In this document: positions 1-4,998 of the stretch, piece by piece
Layout of the letters: every line of letters starts with the position of its first letter
How positions within the stretch are numbered: position 1 is the stretch's first letter
Assembly (NCBI GenBank): GCA_035315685.1
Contig: DATFXR010000265.1
Coordinates: 1-6,998, forward strand
From: QHWK01 sp035315685
GTDB taxonomy: Bacteria > Acidobacteriota > Vicinamibacteria > Vicinamibacterales > CAVVIG01
DNA length: 6,998 bases
Direction: 5' to 3'
Made by a program: the position numbers and the translations under genes
The notes under the pieces: generated by a model
What the model was told of the DNA's origin: nothing
What the model saw: the letters and a program-made list of their open reading frames with translations, nothing else
The model's database searches: none

Positions 1-311
1 GGTCCGTTCTCACGGAACCACTGCTGCTCGTCGGCGGGCGATGCGCCATCGGCGAACACGCGATCGCTGAGATCCATGAAGCGCTGCATGCTCCGTTCGC
101 GCGCCACCGGAAACCGCAGCACGCGCAGCGCTCCGTCGCGCGATTCCCCCGCCGGATAGTGGTTCCGCCACGTGATGTGATCCCTGGCGCACGTCGTCAC
201 GATGGTGACATCGTGCGACGCGGCGAGACGCAGCGAGACGAGGCGGCAATGCCCTTCGGAACCGCCGGCAATGTCGGCGCCGAAACGATGGACCACACAG
301 GCGAGCTTCAC
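1..311 (-). CDS. Glycosyltransferase, family-4 type, N-terminal part (runs off left edge)
   Basis: This is the first 103 residues of a gene that continues beyond the left edge. It starts at a GTG (309-311), preceded at four bases by a GAGAGG ribosome binding site (316-321). The protein begins MKLACVVHRFGADIAGGSEG, a beta strand followed by a glycine-rich loop. That is the usual opening of GT-B fold glycosyltransferases of the GT4 type, which transfer a sugar from a nucleotide-sugar donor in the cytoplasm. Further support comes from HCRLV (21-25), DVTIVTTCA (34-42) and the TWRNHYPAG segment (47-55), which I recall as conserved in a bacterial GT4 subgroup. The C-terminal donor-binding domain is outside the window, so donor and acceptor are unknown. 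The gene follows a small hypothetical gene on the same strand, with a repeat-rich gap between them. Capsule, exopolysaccharide or O-antigen synthesis is an inference. Confidence 0.82.
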   Translation of the reverse strand, partial: MKLACVVHRFGADIAGGSEGHCRLVSLRLAASHDVTIVTTCARDHITWRNHYPAGESRDGALRVLRFPVARERSMQRFMDLSDRVFADGASPADEQQWFRENG

Positions 312-315
312 AGCG

Positions 316-321
316 CCTCTC
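316..321 (-). promoter_or_regulatory. Ribosome binding site of the glycosyltransferase
   Basis: On the minus strand GAGAGG lies four bases before a GTG codon. It supports GTG at 309-311 as the start, because no other in-frame start nearby has such a site and the family normally begins with this MK-x-A-x-VV sequence. Confidence 0.6.
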
Positions 322-385
322 GCACAGTACTGACTGGCGTCCCCGTCGCTTGGCTCCGTACACAGAACGTAGAGGCCGCAGCGAT

Positions 386-400
386 CGCAGAGACCGCAGA
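386..400 (-). repeat. Inverted copy of the TCTGCGGTCTCTGCG repeat
   Basis: The plus strand reads CGCAGAGACCGCAGA, the exact reverse complement of 586-600 (15 of 15 bases). With the triple repeat at 575-602 it could close a loop of about 185 bases in RNA. Alternatively it is simply a second copy of a dispersed repeat in opposite orientation. Confidence 0.7.
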
Positions 401-410
401 CCAGCCGGAG

Positions 411-437
411 CCACGAGAACACGAAGGCACGAAGACG
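411..437 (+). repeat. Dispersed CACGAAGGCACGAAG-type repeat, copy 1
   Basis: The stretch contains CACGAAGGCACGAAGA (420-435), identical over 16 bases to 3404-3419, and is preceded by a degenerate CCACGAGAA unit. The unit is a roughly 8-9 base CACGAAG(G/C) motif in tandem. I recall similar sequence (in the other orientation TTCGTGTCTTCGTGG) as common in spacers of Acidobacteriota, Planctomycetota and Verrucomicrobiota. Its function is not established here. Confidence 0.65.
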
Positions 438-514
438 CCCGAAGGCCAATCGTAGCGCGAAGGCTTCAGCCGAGCGGCCGATGCTGCAGAGATGTCGTCT
501 GACAGAAAGCGTTC

Positions 515-570
515 GGCACGACCGGCCCGCGTCCGCGTGCCAGCTGGCTGCGCCAGCCGGCGGTCGTGCC
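515..570. repeat. Nested inverted repeat, possible RNA hairpin downstream of the hypothetical gene
   Basis: The outer arms GGCACGACCG (515-524) and CGGTCGTGCC (561-570) are perfect 10-base reverse complements. Inside lies a six-base stem GCTGGC (543-548) / GCCAGC (552-557) with loop TGC. On the minus strand it lies 75 bases past the stop of the hypothetical gene. A CTTTCTG stretch follows but there is no real T tract, so Rho-independent termination is doubtful. It could instead be an mRNA 3'-end stabiliser or a mobile palindromic repeat. Confidence 0.5.
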
Positions 571-574
571 TCTC

Positions 575-602
575 CTCTGCGGTCTTCTGCGGTCTCTGCG
601 GT
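575..602 (+). repeat. Three tandem CT(T)CTGCGGT units
   Basis: Units are CTCTGCGGT (575-583), CTTCTGCGGT (584-593) and CTCTGCGGT (594-602). This simple imperfect array lies just downstream of the stop of the hypothetical gene and has a 15-base inverted partner at 386-400. I associate CTCTGCGG-type arrays with intergenic repeats of Acidobacteriota; that is recall, not a search result. Confidence 0.65.
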
Positions 603-644
603 TGTTGCGTTCCCCGGGGGCGCGGGTAATCGCGGGATGCACGG

Positions 645-1097
645 TTACGGCGTCTGGCCGCGCGCGGCGAGCGCGCGGCGCAGGCGCGCGTTCTCGAGCG
701 CGAGCTCCTCGATGCAGGCGAACAGCACCCGGTTCAGACGATCCTGCCGCCGGAAGTTCTCCTGGCTGTACTCGAACAGCCAGCGCGTGAGCGGCAGCAG
801 CAGCCGACGCTTCACGAGCAGGATGAACCGGCCGACCGCCGGCCGATGTGTCGTCAGGTTCAGCTGCGTCTCCAGCCGCCAGTCGACGTCGCTGTCGAGC
901 AGCTCGGGGAGGAGCGTCGCGTCGAGGTTCCGCTCGTCGACGGCGCGCGCGAGCACCTCATGGACCGCCTCGAATGTCGCCTCGTCTTCGTATTCCGCCG
1001 GTCCGCCCCGTTTGATCAAGTGCCGGCGAATCCGCGTGCGCACGTCGCGTTCGATCTCGCCCATCACCGCGTCGACGCGCAGCCTGGCCTCCCCCAT
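645..1097 (-). CDS. Conserved hypothetical protein, 150 aa, probably linked to glycan biosynthesis
   Basis: The protein has 150 residues and no signal peptide. The N-terminal part (1-60) is charged and predicted helical (IERDVRTRIRRHLIKRGG). A middle segment contains DVDWRLETQLNLTTHRP (70-86). A basic, partly hydrophobic stretch VGRFILLVKRRLLLPLTRWL (88-107) could lie on a membrane surface. The C-terminal part (111-146) is a likely coiled coil (RRQDRLNRVLFACIEELALENARLRRAL). I recall similar modules as small proteins, or N-terminal regions of methyltransferases and glycosyltransferases, in polysaccharide clusters; that is memory only. The start lies four bases after the dehydrogenase stop with no strong ribosome site, suggesting translational coupling. 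An ATG at residue 12 is an alternative start. Stop is TAA. No enzymatic motif is visible and the function is unknown. Confidence 0.75.
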   Translation of the reverse strand: MGEARLRVDAVMGEIERDVRTRIRRHLIKRGGPAEYEDEATFEAVHEVLARAVDERNLDATLLPELLDSDVDWRLETQLNLTTHRPAVGRFILLVKRRLLLPLTRWLFEYSQENFRRQDRLNRVLFACIEELALENARLRRALAARGQTP

Positions 1098-1101
1098 CCA
1101 A

Positions 1102-2952
1102 TCACTTCGCGGAGAACGCGAGCAGCACGTTGCCGGCGATCCCGCGCCAGAGTGAGTAGCCGGAGTTGGTCACGACCAGCCCGTCGGCAATCACCGGTCC
1201 GGCCGCGTCGATCGATCCGCCTTTCCCGGGGATCTTGTTCACCGTCTCGTACTCGCGGACCGTATTGAAGTCCCACAGGATCGATCCGTCCCCGGTCGAA
1301 TACGCACGCAGGTGGCCATCGACCGACCCGGAGAAGACGACGCCGGGAATCACCGAGGCCGGGGCCGACTGCGCGCCGGTGCAGCCGCGGCCGGTGTTGC
1401 ATTCGAGCTTCGGTGCTGGCGTGTGCCAGATCTGCTCGCCGGTCGCGAGCTTGAGCGCGAAGAGGCCGCCGGCCTCGTTCGGCGCTGCGAGGACGTCCGA
1501 CACCGGAATGTATGCCGCCTGATCGTCGGCGGCCGATCCCCATTCGATCCCGCCGAGCGCGCCGCCTTTGCCGGCCTGCATCTTCCACACGACCTTGCCC
1601 TCGTTGTCGGGATCGAGCCCCCAGACGGTGCCCGACTTCTGGCCGATCACGAGGATCCGCTTGCCGCCCGGCAGGGTGCGCAAGATCGGCGCGTTGCCGA
1701 AATCGAAGTCCGGACCGAGCTCTTTGGGGCAGTTCTCGTTCGCCACGCCCGGACGGCAGCCGACGAGGAACGCATCAGCCGACGTCGCCTGATTCCACCA
1801 GACGATTTTTCCGGTCTTCAGATCCATGGCGACGACCGAGTCGCTGGTCTTCACCGCCGGTCCCGTGTACGCGTTGCCGGTGCCGACATACAGCACGCCG
1901 CGCCGCTCGTCGATGGTCGGCGCGCTCCACACCGCCGCGCCGGCGGGCCCGTACAGCGCCGTGCCCTGCGCGTTCTTGCCCGTCTGCTGCGGCGTCTCGG
2001 TGATCGTGTAGCTCTTCCAGATCTGATTGCCGCTCGCCGCGTCCACCGCCACGATGCTGCCGCGGAAGGTGCAACATTCGTAGGTCGGCTGCGCACCCGG
2101 CACCTCCTCGACCGATGCGACCGGCACGTAGAGGCGGCCGCTGGCGAGCGTCGGCGCGCCGGTGATGCGGGCAAACTTGTGATCGTCCGCCTGCTTCTTC
2201 CAGATCAGCTCGCCGGTGTTGGCGTCGACTGCGAACACGTTCGCCTTCAGGTCGCCGAAGTACACCGCGAAGCGACGGGCGATCGCGCCGACGGCAGGCG
2301 CTGCACGCACGCCGCTTTCCGCTTTGAACGACCAGATGATGCAGCCGCTGCCGGCGTCGAGCGCGTAGACGGTGCCGTTGTCGCTGCCGACGAACACGCG
2401 GCCGGCGACGATCGTCGGGTTGCCGTACGCCTGGGTGCCGCCAGGAAAGGCGAACGCCCATTTCAGTTTCAGGTTCGGGACGTCGGCCGCGGTGAGTCCC
2501 GGTTTCGGCTGATAGCGTGCGTTCGTCGCATCGGCGCCCCAGCCGTTCCACTGCGAGCCGGCTGTGATGTTCGCGATCGGCGCTGGTTTGGTCGTGCACA
2601 AGCCGGCGGCCGCAGATGCCGACGCGCCGAGCGGCTTGCCGGACAGATGCTCGGCCAGTGCGCGGCGTTCGGCGATGCTCAGCGTCGCGCCCTGCATCGA
2701 CATCGAGCCGCTGGTCAGCGACAGGAGGACCGCGTCGGCGGTCCGATCCTTCAGGGCCTCCTTCGACGGCGTCCGCCCCTGCGGTTGATCGTGACAGCTC
2801 GCGCAGCTGGCCTTGTACAGTGCCTCCGCGTCGACCCCTTGCGCGACGACGGTCCGGCTAAAGCCGGACACTACCGCAACGAACGTCAGAACCCAGAACG
2901 AGAACCCTGAACCCTGAACCCTGAACCCTGAACCCGATCTCTGCGCCGTCAT
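1102..2952 (-). CDS. Periplasmic PQQ-dependent dehydrogenase with N-terminal cytochrome c domain (polyvinyl-alcohol-dehydrogenase-like)
   Basis: A 616-residue exported quinohaemoprotein. A signal peptide (about 1-37, hydrophobic core SFWVLTFVAVVSGF, likely cut after VVA) leads to a small c-type cytochrome with CASCH (50-54) binding haem; M84 or M86 in GSMSMQG may be the axial ligand. After QWNGWGADATNARYQ (134-148) comes a beta-propeller with W-motif repeats: GTVYALDAGSGCIIW (193-207), NVFAVDANTGELIW (238-251), SIVAVDAASGNQIW (299-312), SVVAMDLKTGKIVW (372-385), TVWGLDPDNEGKVVW (442-456), GLFALKLATGEQIW (496-509) and HLRAYSTGDGSILW (547-560). Adjacent cysteines C293-C294 (YECCTFRGS) resemble the vicinal disulphide of quinoprotein dehydrogenases. 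The family oxidises alcohols in the periplasm, passing electrons from PQQ to haem; the substrate here is unknown. The start is the ATG of an ATGA overlap with the upstream gene. The frame stays open upstream to 3414, but that part overlaps the small secreted gene out of frame and looks like non-coding translation. Confidence 0.88.
   Translation of the reverse strand: MTAQRSGSGFRVQGSGFSFWVLTFVAVVSGFSRTVVAQGVDAEALYKASCASCHDQPQGRTPSKEALKDRTADAVLLSLTSGSMSMQGATLSIAERRALAEHLSGKPLGASASAAAGLCTTKPAPIANITAGSQWNGWGADATNARYQPKPGLTAADVPNLKLKWAFAFPGGTQAYGNPTIVAGRVFVGSDNGTVYALDAGSGCIIWSFKAESGVRAAPAVGAIARRFAVYFGDLKANVFAVDANTGELIWKKQADDHKFARITGAPTLASGRLYVPVASVEEVPGAQPTYECCTFRGSIVAVDAASGNQIWKSYTITETPQQTGKNAQGTALYGPAGAAVWSAPTIDERRGVLYVGTGNAYTGPAVKTSDSVVAMDLKTGKIVWWNQATSADAFLVGCRPGVANENCPKELGPDFDFGNAPILRTLPGGKRILVIGQKSGTVWGLDPDNEGKVVWKMQAGKGGALGGIEWGSAADDQAAYIPVSDVLAAPNEAGGLFALKLATGEQIWHTPAPKLECNTGRGCTGAQSAPASVIPGVVFSGSVDGHLRAYSTGDGSILWDFNTVREYETVNKIPGKGGSIDAAGPVIADGLVVTNSGYSLWRGIAGNVLLAFSAK
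2851..2874. repeat. GTCCGGCT..AGCCGGAC palindromic repeat inside the dehydrogenase signal-peptide region
   Basis: Perfect arms GTCCGGCT (2852-2859) and AGCCGGAC (2862-2869) surround AA, followed on the plus strand by ACTAC. On the coding strand the palindrome encodes SGFSRT (residues 29-34 of the dehydrogenase), the end of the signal-peptide core and its polar region. A close relative sits at 3351-3366. I recall this GTGTCCGGCTTTAGCCGGAC type as a frequent dispersed repeat in Acidobacteriota, often giving spurious KAGHY or SGFSRT translations. Confidence 0.75.
2902..2935. repeat. Tandem heptamer GAACCCT, 4.9 copies, inside the dehydrogenase start region
   Basis: Four exact GAACCCT units (2902-2929) are followed by a partial GAACCC (2930-2935); degenerate GAACCCA/GAACGA units precede them. 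On the coding strand it is a GGGTTCA array encoding residues 6-17 of the dehydrogenase (SGSGFRVQGSGF). Seven bases is not a multiple of three, so loss or gain of one unit would shift the frame between the ATG and the signal-peptide core. Confidence 0.85.
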
Positions 2953-3335
2953 TGTTTCTTCGCCGTCCAGGTGCCGTCGCCAACACCGGCGATGTTGATC
3001 TTGCCCTTCATGCTGTCGCTGCCCTCGACGGTGCCCGTGTAGGTGAATTCGAGATTGGTGCCCTGCGCGTCGGCGGAGAACTTGAACGTGAGGTCGCGTC
3101 CCTTGATCGAACCGGTCACGTTGTCGATCTCGCCGAATTGCCCCGAATAGTGCCCTGTGAGCTTCTCGCCGTCCTGCTTCAAGGTGATCGTCGGCGTGCC
3201 GGAACCGGCTGCCGTTTCGACGTTGAAGAGCCATTTGCCGGTGACGTCGACCTTCGACGCCTGCTCCGCGTGCGCCGAGGCGGCAGCGAGAACGGTGATC
3301 GCCGCAATGGTCATCAAACGAACTCTCGATCTCAT
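2949..3335 (-). CDS. Small secreted beta-rich protein
   Basis: A 128-residue exported protein. A short basic start (MRSRVR) and hydrophobic core (LMTIAAITVLAAASAHA) form a signal peptide probably cut after AHA (residue 23). The mature part alternates short beta strands and turns: VTGKWLFNVET (31-41), TPTITLKQDGEKLTGHYSG (47-65), VTGSIKGRDLTFKFS (73-87), LEFTYTGTVEGSDSMKGKIN (95-114) and DGTWTAKK (120-127). The GxW, LKQDGxKLTG and MKGKI pattern resembles lipocalin-like or small beta-barrel secreted proteins that I recall as common and uncharacterised in Acidobacteriota. It has no cysteines or catalytic motif. GAGGAG at 3341-3346 supports the ATG start. Its TGA overlaps the dehydrogenase ATG (ATGA), so the two are probably made together. 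A role binding or delivering a hydrophobic ligand is only a guess. Confidence 0.85.
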   Translation of the reverse strand: MRSRVRLMTIAAITVLAAASAHAEQASKVDVTGKWLFNVETAAGSGTPTITLKQDGEKLTGHYSGQFGEIDNVTGSIKGRDLTFKFSADAQGTNLEFTYTGTVEGSDSMKGKINIAGVGDGTWTAKKQ

Positions 3336-3340
3336 ACGTG

Positions 3341-3346
3341 CTCCTC
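3341..3346 (-). promoter_or_regulatory. Ribosome binding site of the small secreted protein
   Basis: On the minus strand GAGGAG is five bases before the ATG (3333-3335). It is the clearest Shine-Dalgarno site in the window and, through the ATGA overlap, may also govern the following dehydrogenase gene. Confidence 0.75.
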
Positions 3347-3350
3347 AGAG

Positions 3351-3366
3351 TCCGGCTCGAGCCGGA
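3351..3366. repeat. TCCGGCTCGAGCCGGA palindrome in the 5' leader of the small secreted gene
   Basis: A perfect 16-base palindrome, TCCGGCT-CG-AGCCGGA, sharing its seven-base arms with the palindrome at 2852-2869; only the two central bases differ. It lies five bases upstream of the GAGGAG site, so a hairpin in the mRNA could affect ribosome access. It could also be a dimeric operator, but no regulator is visible. Confidence 0.7.
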
Positions 3367-3393
3367 GGCTGCCCAACCCGAAAGATCTGGAAC

Positions 3394-3419
3394 GCCACGA
3401 AGCCACGAAGGCACGAAGA
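3394..3419 (+). repeat. Dispersed CACGAAGGCACGAAG-type repeat, copy 2
   Basis: It reads as CCACGAAG-CCACGAAG-GCACGAAG, three near-identical eight-base units. The last part (3404-3419) is identical over 16 bases to 420-435. It lies about 50 bases downstream of the TPR gene stop. Confidence 0.75.
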
Positions 3420-3446
3420 ATTTCTTCGTTGATCAGGGCTTCGACA

Positions 3447-3463
3447 TTTCGTGTTTTCGTCGC
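3447..3463 (-). repeat. Degenerate inverted copy of the CACGAAG repeat
   Basis: The plus strand TTTCGTGTTTTCGTCGC matches the reverse complement of 3394-3419 at about 13 of 16 positions. It begins a few bases beyond the TPR stop. Together the two copies could form an imperfect hairpin at the 3' end of the TPR transcript. Confidence 0.45.
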
Positions 3464-3468
3464 AGTTT

Positions 3469-4998
3469 TCAACGCTTCACTGCCTCCAGTACGTCTCGAT
3501 CAGCGTTCTTCCACAGCTTCTCCGCGAGCGCTCGCTCGGCGGCCGCAGTCTTCGCGTCCCCGTTGTGCTCCGCGACGAGAGCGAGCGCGTGATGCGTGCC
3601 GGCGTAGTTGGCGTCGTGCTCTCGCATCTGCCCGGCCACCCAGCCGGCGAAGTCCCAGTCCCCAACCTCGCGCGCCGCACGCCCGATGTCTTCGAGCGTG
3701 AAGAGCGTCTGCGTCCACGCGTCGGGCCCCGGCAGCGCCCGCGCTTTCTTCGCGACGTCCTGCAGCATCGTGCGCCCCTTGTCGCGCTGCCCGGTGCGAA
3801 GGAAGAACTCGCCCTGCAGCGCCTGCAGCGGCACGGCCACGAGGCCGCCGCCTTCGGCGCCGCGAATCGCCCGCAGCGCCGCGTTCGCCTCGTCTGCAGC
3901 CGCCTGAAACTGCTCCAGCGCGAGGCGCGCATGGCCCGCCGCCACGTGTCCGGCGGCGCTCACCACCGGCGAGCGGTGTGACGCCAGCGTAGCCGCCGCG
4001 TCGACCGCTTCCGCCGCGCGGCCGCGTGCAACTAGGAACATCGGCCACGCGCGCGTGTTGAACTCCTGCACCAGCAGGGAGGAGTTCAGTGCGAAGGACC
4101 GCTTCAACAGTTCCTCCGCCTTCTTCATCCGGCCGTCGTACTGATAGGAGGCCGCCAGCAGATCCAGGTTGTGCTGGTAGTGCCAATCGTACTCGACCGG
4201 AATCTTCTCCGCGTCGAGGTACGCGGACTCCAATGCGTCCGCCGCACTGAACTCCGCGATCGCGTCCTCGATCCGTCCGGTGCGCCGCAGGCTGTGTCCG
4301 TGCATGTGCCGCGCGTGCGGCACCTCGGGCGCCATCTTCGCATAGATCGCGGCCTCGGCGAGCGCCTGCGCCACGACGCCGCTGTTCTCGTACGCGTGTG
4401 CGAGGAAGTGGTGGGCCGCGAAGTGAGTGGGGGCGAGCGACCTGGCCTTGTCATAGAAGCGGACCGACCCGGCGTTGCTGCCTTGTCCGCGCTCGGCGGG
4501 ATCGGATGTCTCGGCCTGACCTCGTTGCAGCCACAGCTCTTCGTCGTTCGGGAACTCGGTCAGCGCGCGATCCAGCGCCGCACGGTAGGCCGCCAACTTC
4601 GACGTATCGAGCGGCGCTGCCTCCGCCGCCATCTGCAGCGCCCGGAGCTCGACGTGACGCCTGCCGTGTCCCTCGGCCGCGAGCGTTTGCGCATGCTCGA
4701 GCGCCGCCCGTGCTTCCGCCGGCGCGCTCAGCTCCGTGTACGCGATCGTCAACCCGGCATGCGCCAGCGCCAGCGCCGGATCGAGCCGCAGCGCCTGGTT
4801 GAACGAGCGCGCTGCCTCCAGCCACACGTACGAGTGCAGATAGGCAAGCCCCTGATCGTAGAACTTCTGCGCCTCCGCAGACGAGGTCTTCACGGCATCG
4901 TGCGCGACACCGATTCCGGTCCTCATCGGAACGGGACGCTCTGCAAAGGAGACCAGGCCGGACGCCACGGCAGCGATCAGGAGACTTGTCACAGGCAA
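3469..4998 (-). CDS. Secreted tetratricopeptide-repeat (TPR) protein
   Basis: A 509-residue protein of helical TPR repeats, probably an exported scaffold or binding protein. A hydrophobic N-terminus (TSLLIAAVASGLVSFA, 4-19) looks like a signal peptide. The first clear repeat, AEAQKFYDQGLAYLHSYVWL plus EAARSFNQALRLDPA, spans about 41-75 and is followed by a second (76-110). Further repeats include THFAAHHFLAHAYENSGVVA (191-210), RHMHGHSLRRTGRIEDAIAE (230-249) and HNLDLLAASYQYDGRMKKAE (276-295); more diverged ones reach the C-terminus (HHALALVAEHNGDAKTAAAE). The segment around 194-236 is histidine-rich. No catalytic motif or lipobox is seen. The start is uncertain: TTG (4996-4998) or GTG two codons later (4990-4992), neither with a good ribosome site; an in-frame stop lies a short way upstream. 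It follows the TonB-dependent receptor on the same strand, and a link to receptor cargo handling is inference. Confidence 0.82.
   Translation of the reverse strand: MPVTSLLIAAVASGLVSFAERPVPMRTGIGVAHDAVKTSSAEAQKFYDQGLAYLHSYVWLEAARSFNQALRLDPALALAHAGLTIAYTELSAPAEARAALEHAQTLAAEGHGRRHVELRALQMAAEAAPLDTSKLAAYRAALDRALTEFPNDEELWLQRGQAETSDPAERGQGSNAGSVRFYDKARSLAPTHFAAHHFLAHAYENSGVVAQALAEAAIYAKMAPEVPHARHMHGHSLRRTGRIEDAIAEFSAADALESAYLDAEKIPVEYDWHYQHNLDLLAASYQYDGRMKKAEELLKRSFALNSSLLVQEFNTRAWPMFLVARGRAAEAVDAAATLASHRSPVVSAAGHVAAGHARLALEQFQAAADEANAALRAIRGAEGGGLVAVPLQALQGEFFLRTGQRDKGRTMLQDVAKKARALPGPDAWTQTLFTLEDIGRAAREVGDWDFAGWVAGQMREHDANYAGTHHALALVAEHNGDAKTAAAERALAEKLWKNADRDVLEAVKR

Larger units (their letters stand above)
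312..644. other. Repeat-rich intergenic spacer between the hypothetical gene and the glycosyltransferase
   Basis: I find no convincing gene here. Frames crossing the region give arginine- and alanine-rich translations without family signatures. The spacer contains a CTCTGCGGT-type triple repeat (575-602) with an inverted partner (386-400), one copy of a CACGAAGGCACGAAG repeat (411-437) and a nested hairpin (515-570). I see no credible sigma-70 promoter, so whether the glycosyltransferase is transcribed from here or by readthrough is open. Confidence 0.6.
3336..3468. other. Spacer between TPR gene and small secreted gene
   Basis: These 133 bases hold the GAGGAG site, a perfect 16-base palindrome (3351-3366), a CACGAAG-type repeat (3394-3419), a short CGAAGA/TCTTCG hairpin (3414-3428) and a degenerate inverted CACGAAG copy (3447-3463). 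I see no clear -35/-10 pair, so a promoter for the secreted protein/dehydrogenase pair cannot be called. Confidence 0.55.

Noticed and set aside
10..414. A 134-codon minus-strand open frame over the glycosyltransferase start
   Set aside because: It is in a different frame from the GTG-initiated glycosyltransferase, is Arg-rich and has no family resemblance.
481..1155. A 224-codon plus-strand open frame across the hypothetical gene
   Set aside because: Ser/Arg-rich composition without domains. The minus-strand 150-residue protein has plausible helices and fits the operon spacing.
1312..2910. A 532-codon open frame on the plus strand opposite the PQQ dehydrogenase
   Set aside because: It is antisense to a gene with clear family motifs. 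Its translation is rich in Arg, Ala and Gly without any recognisable domain, as expected from GC-rich codon bias on the opposite strand.
2902..2935. CRISPR or telomere-like array
   Set aside because: The repeats are seven bases with no spacers, so not CRISPR. The location inside a bacterial coding region argues against a telomere.
2953..3414. N-terminal extension of the dehydrogenase frame up to 3414
   Set aside because: The extension overlaps the small secreted protein in another frame and translates to low-complexity Arg/His-rich sequence. The signal peptide and ATGA overlap fix the start at 2952.
411..3463. Ends of an insertion sequence or composite transposon
   Set aside because: The repeats are short and shared between spacers, but no transposase, target duplication or terminal inverted repeat pair bounds the intervening genes.
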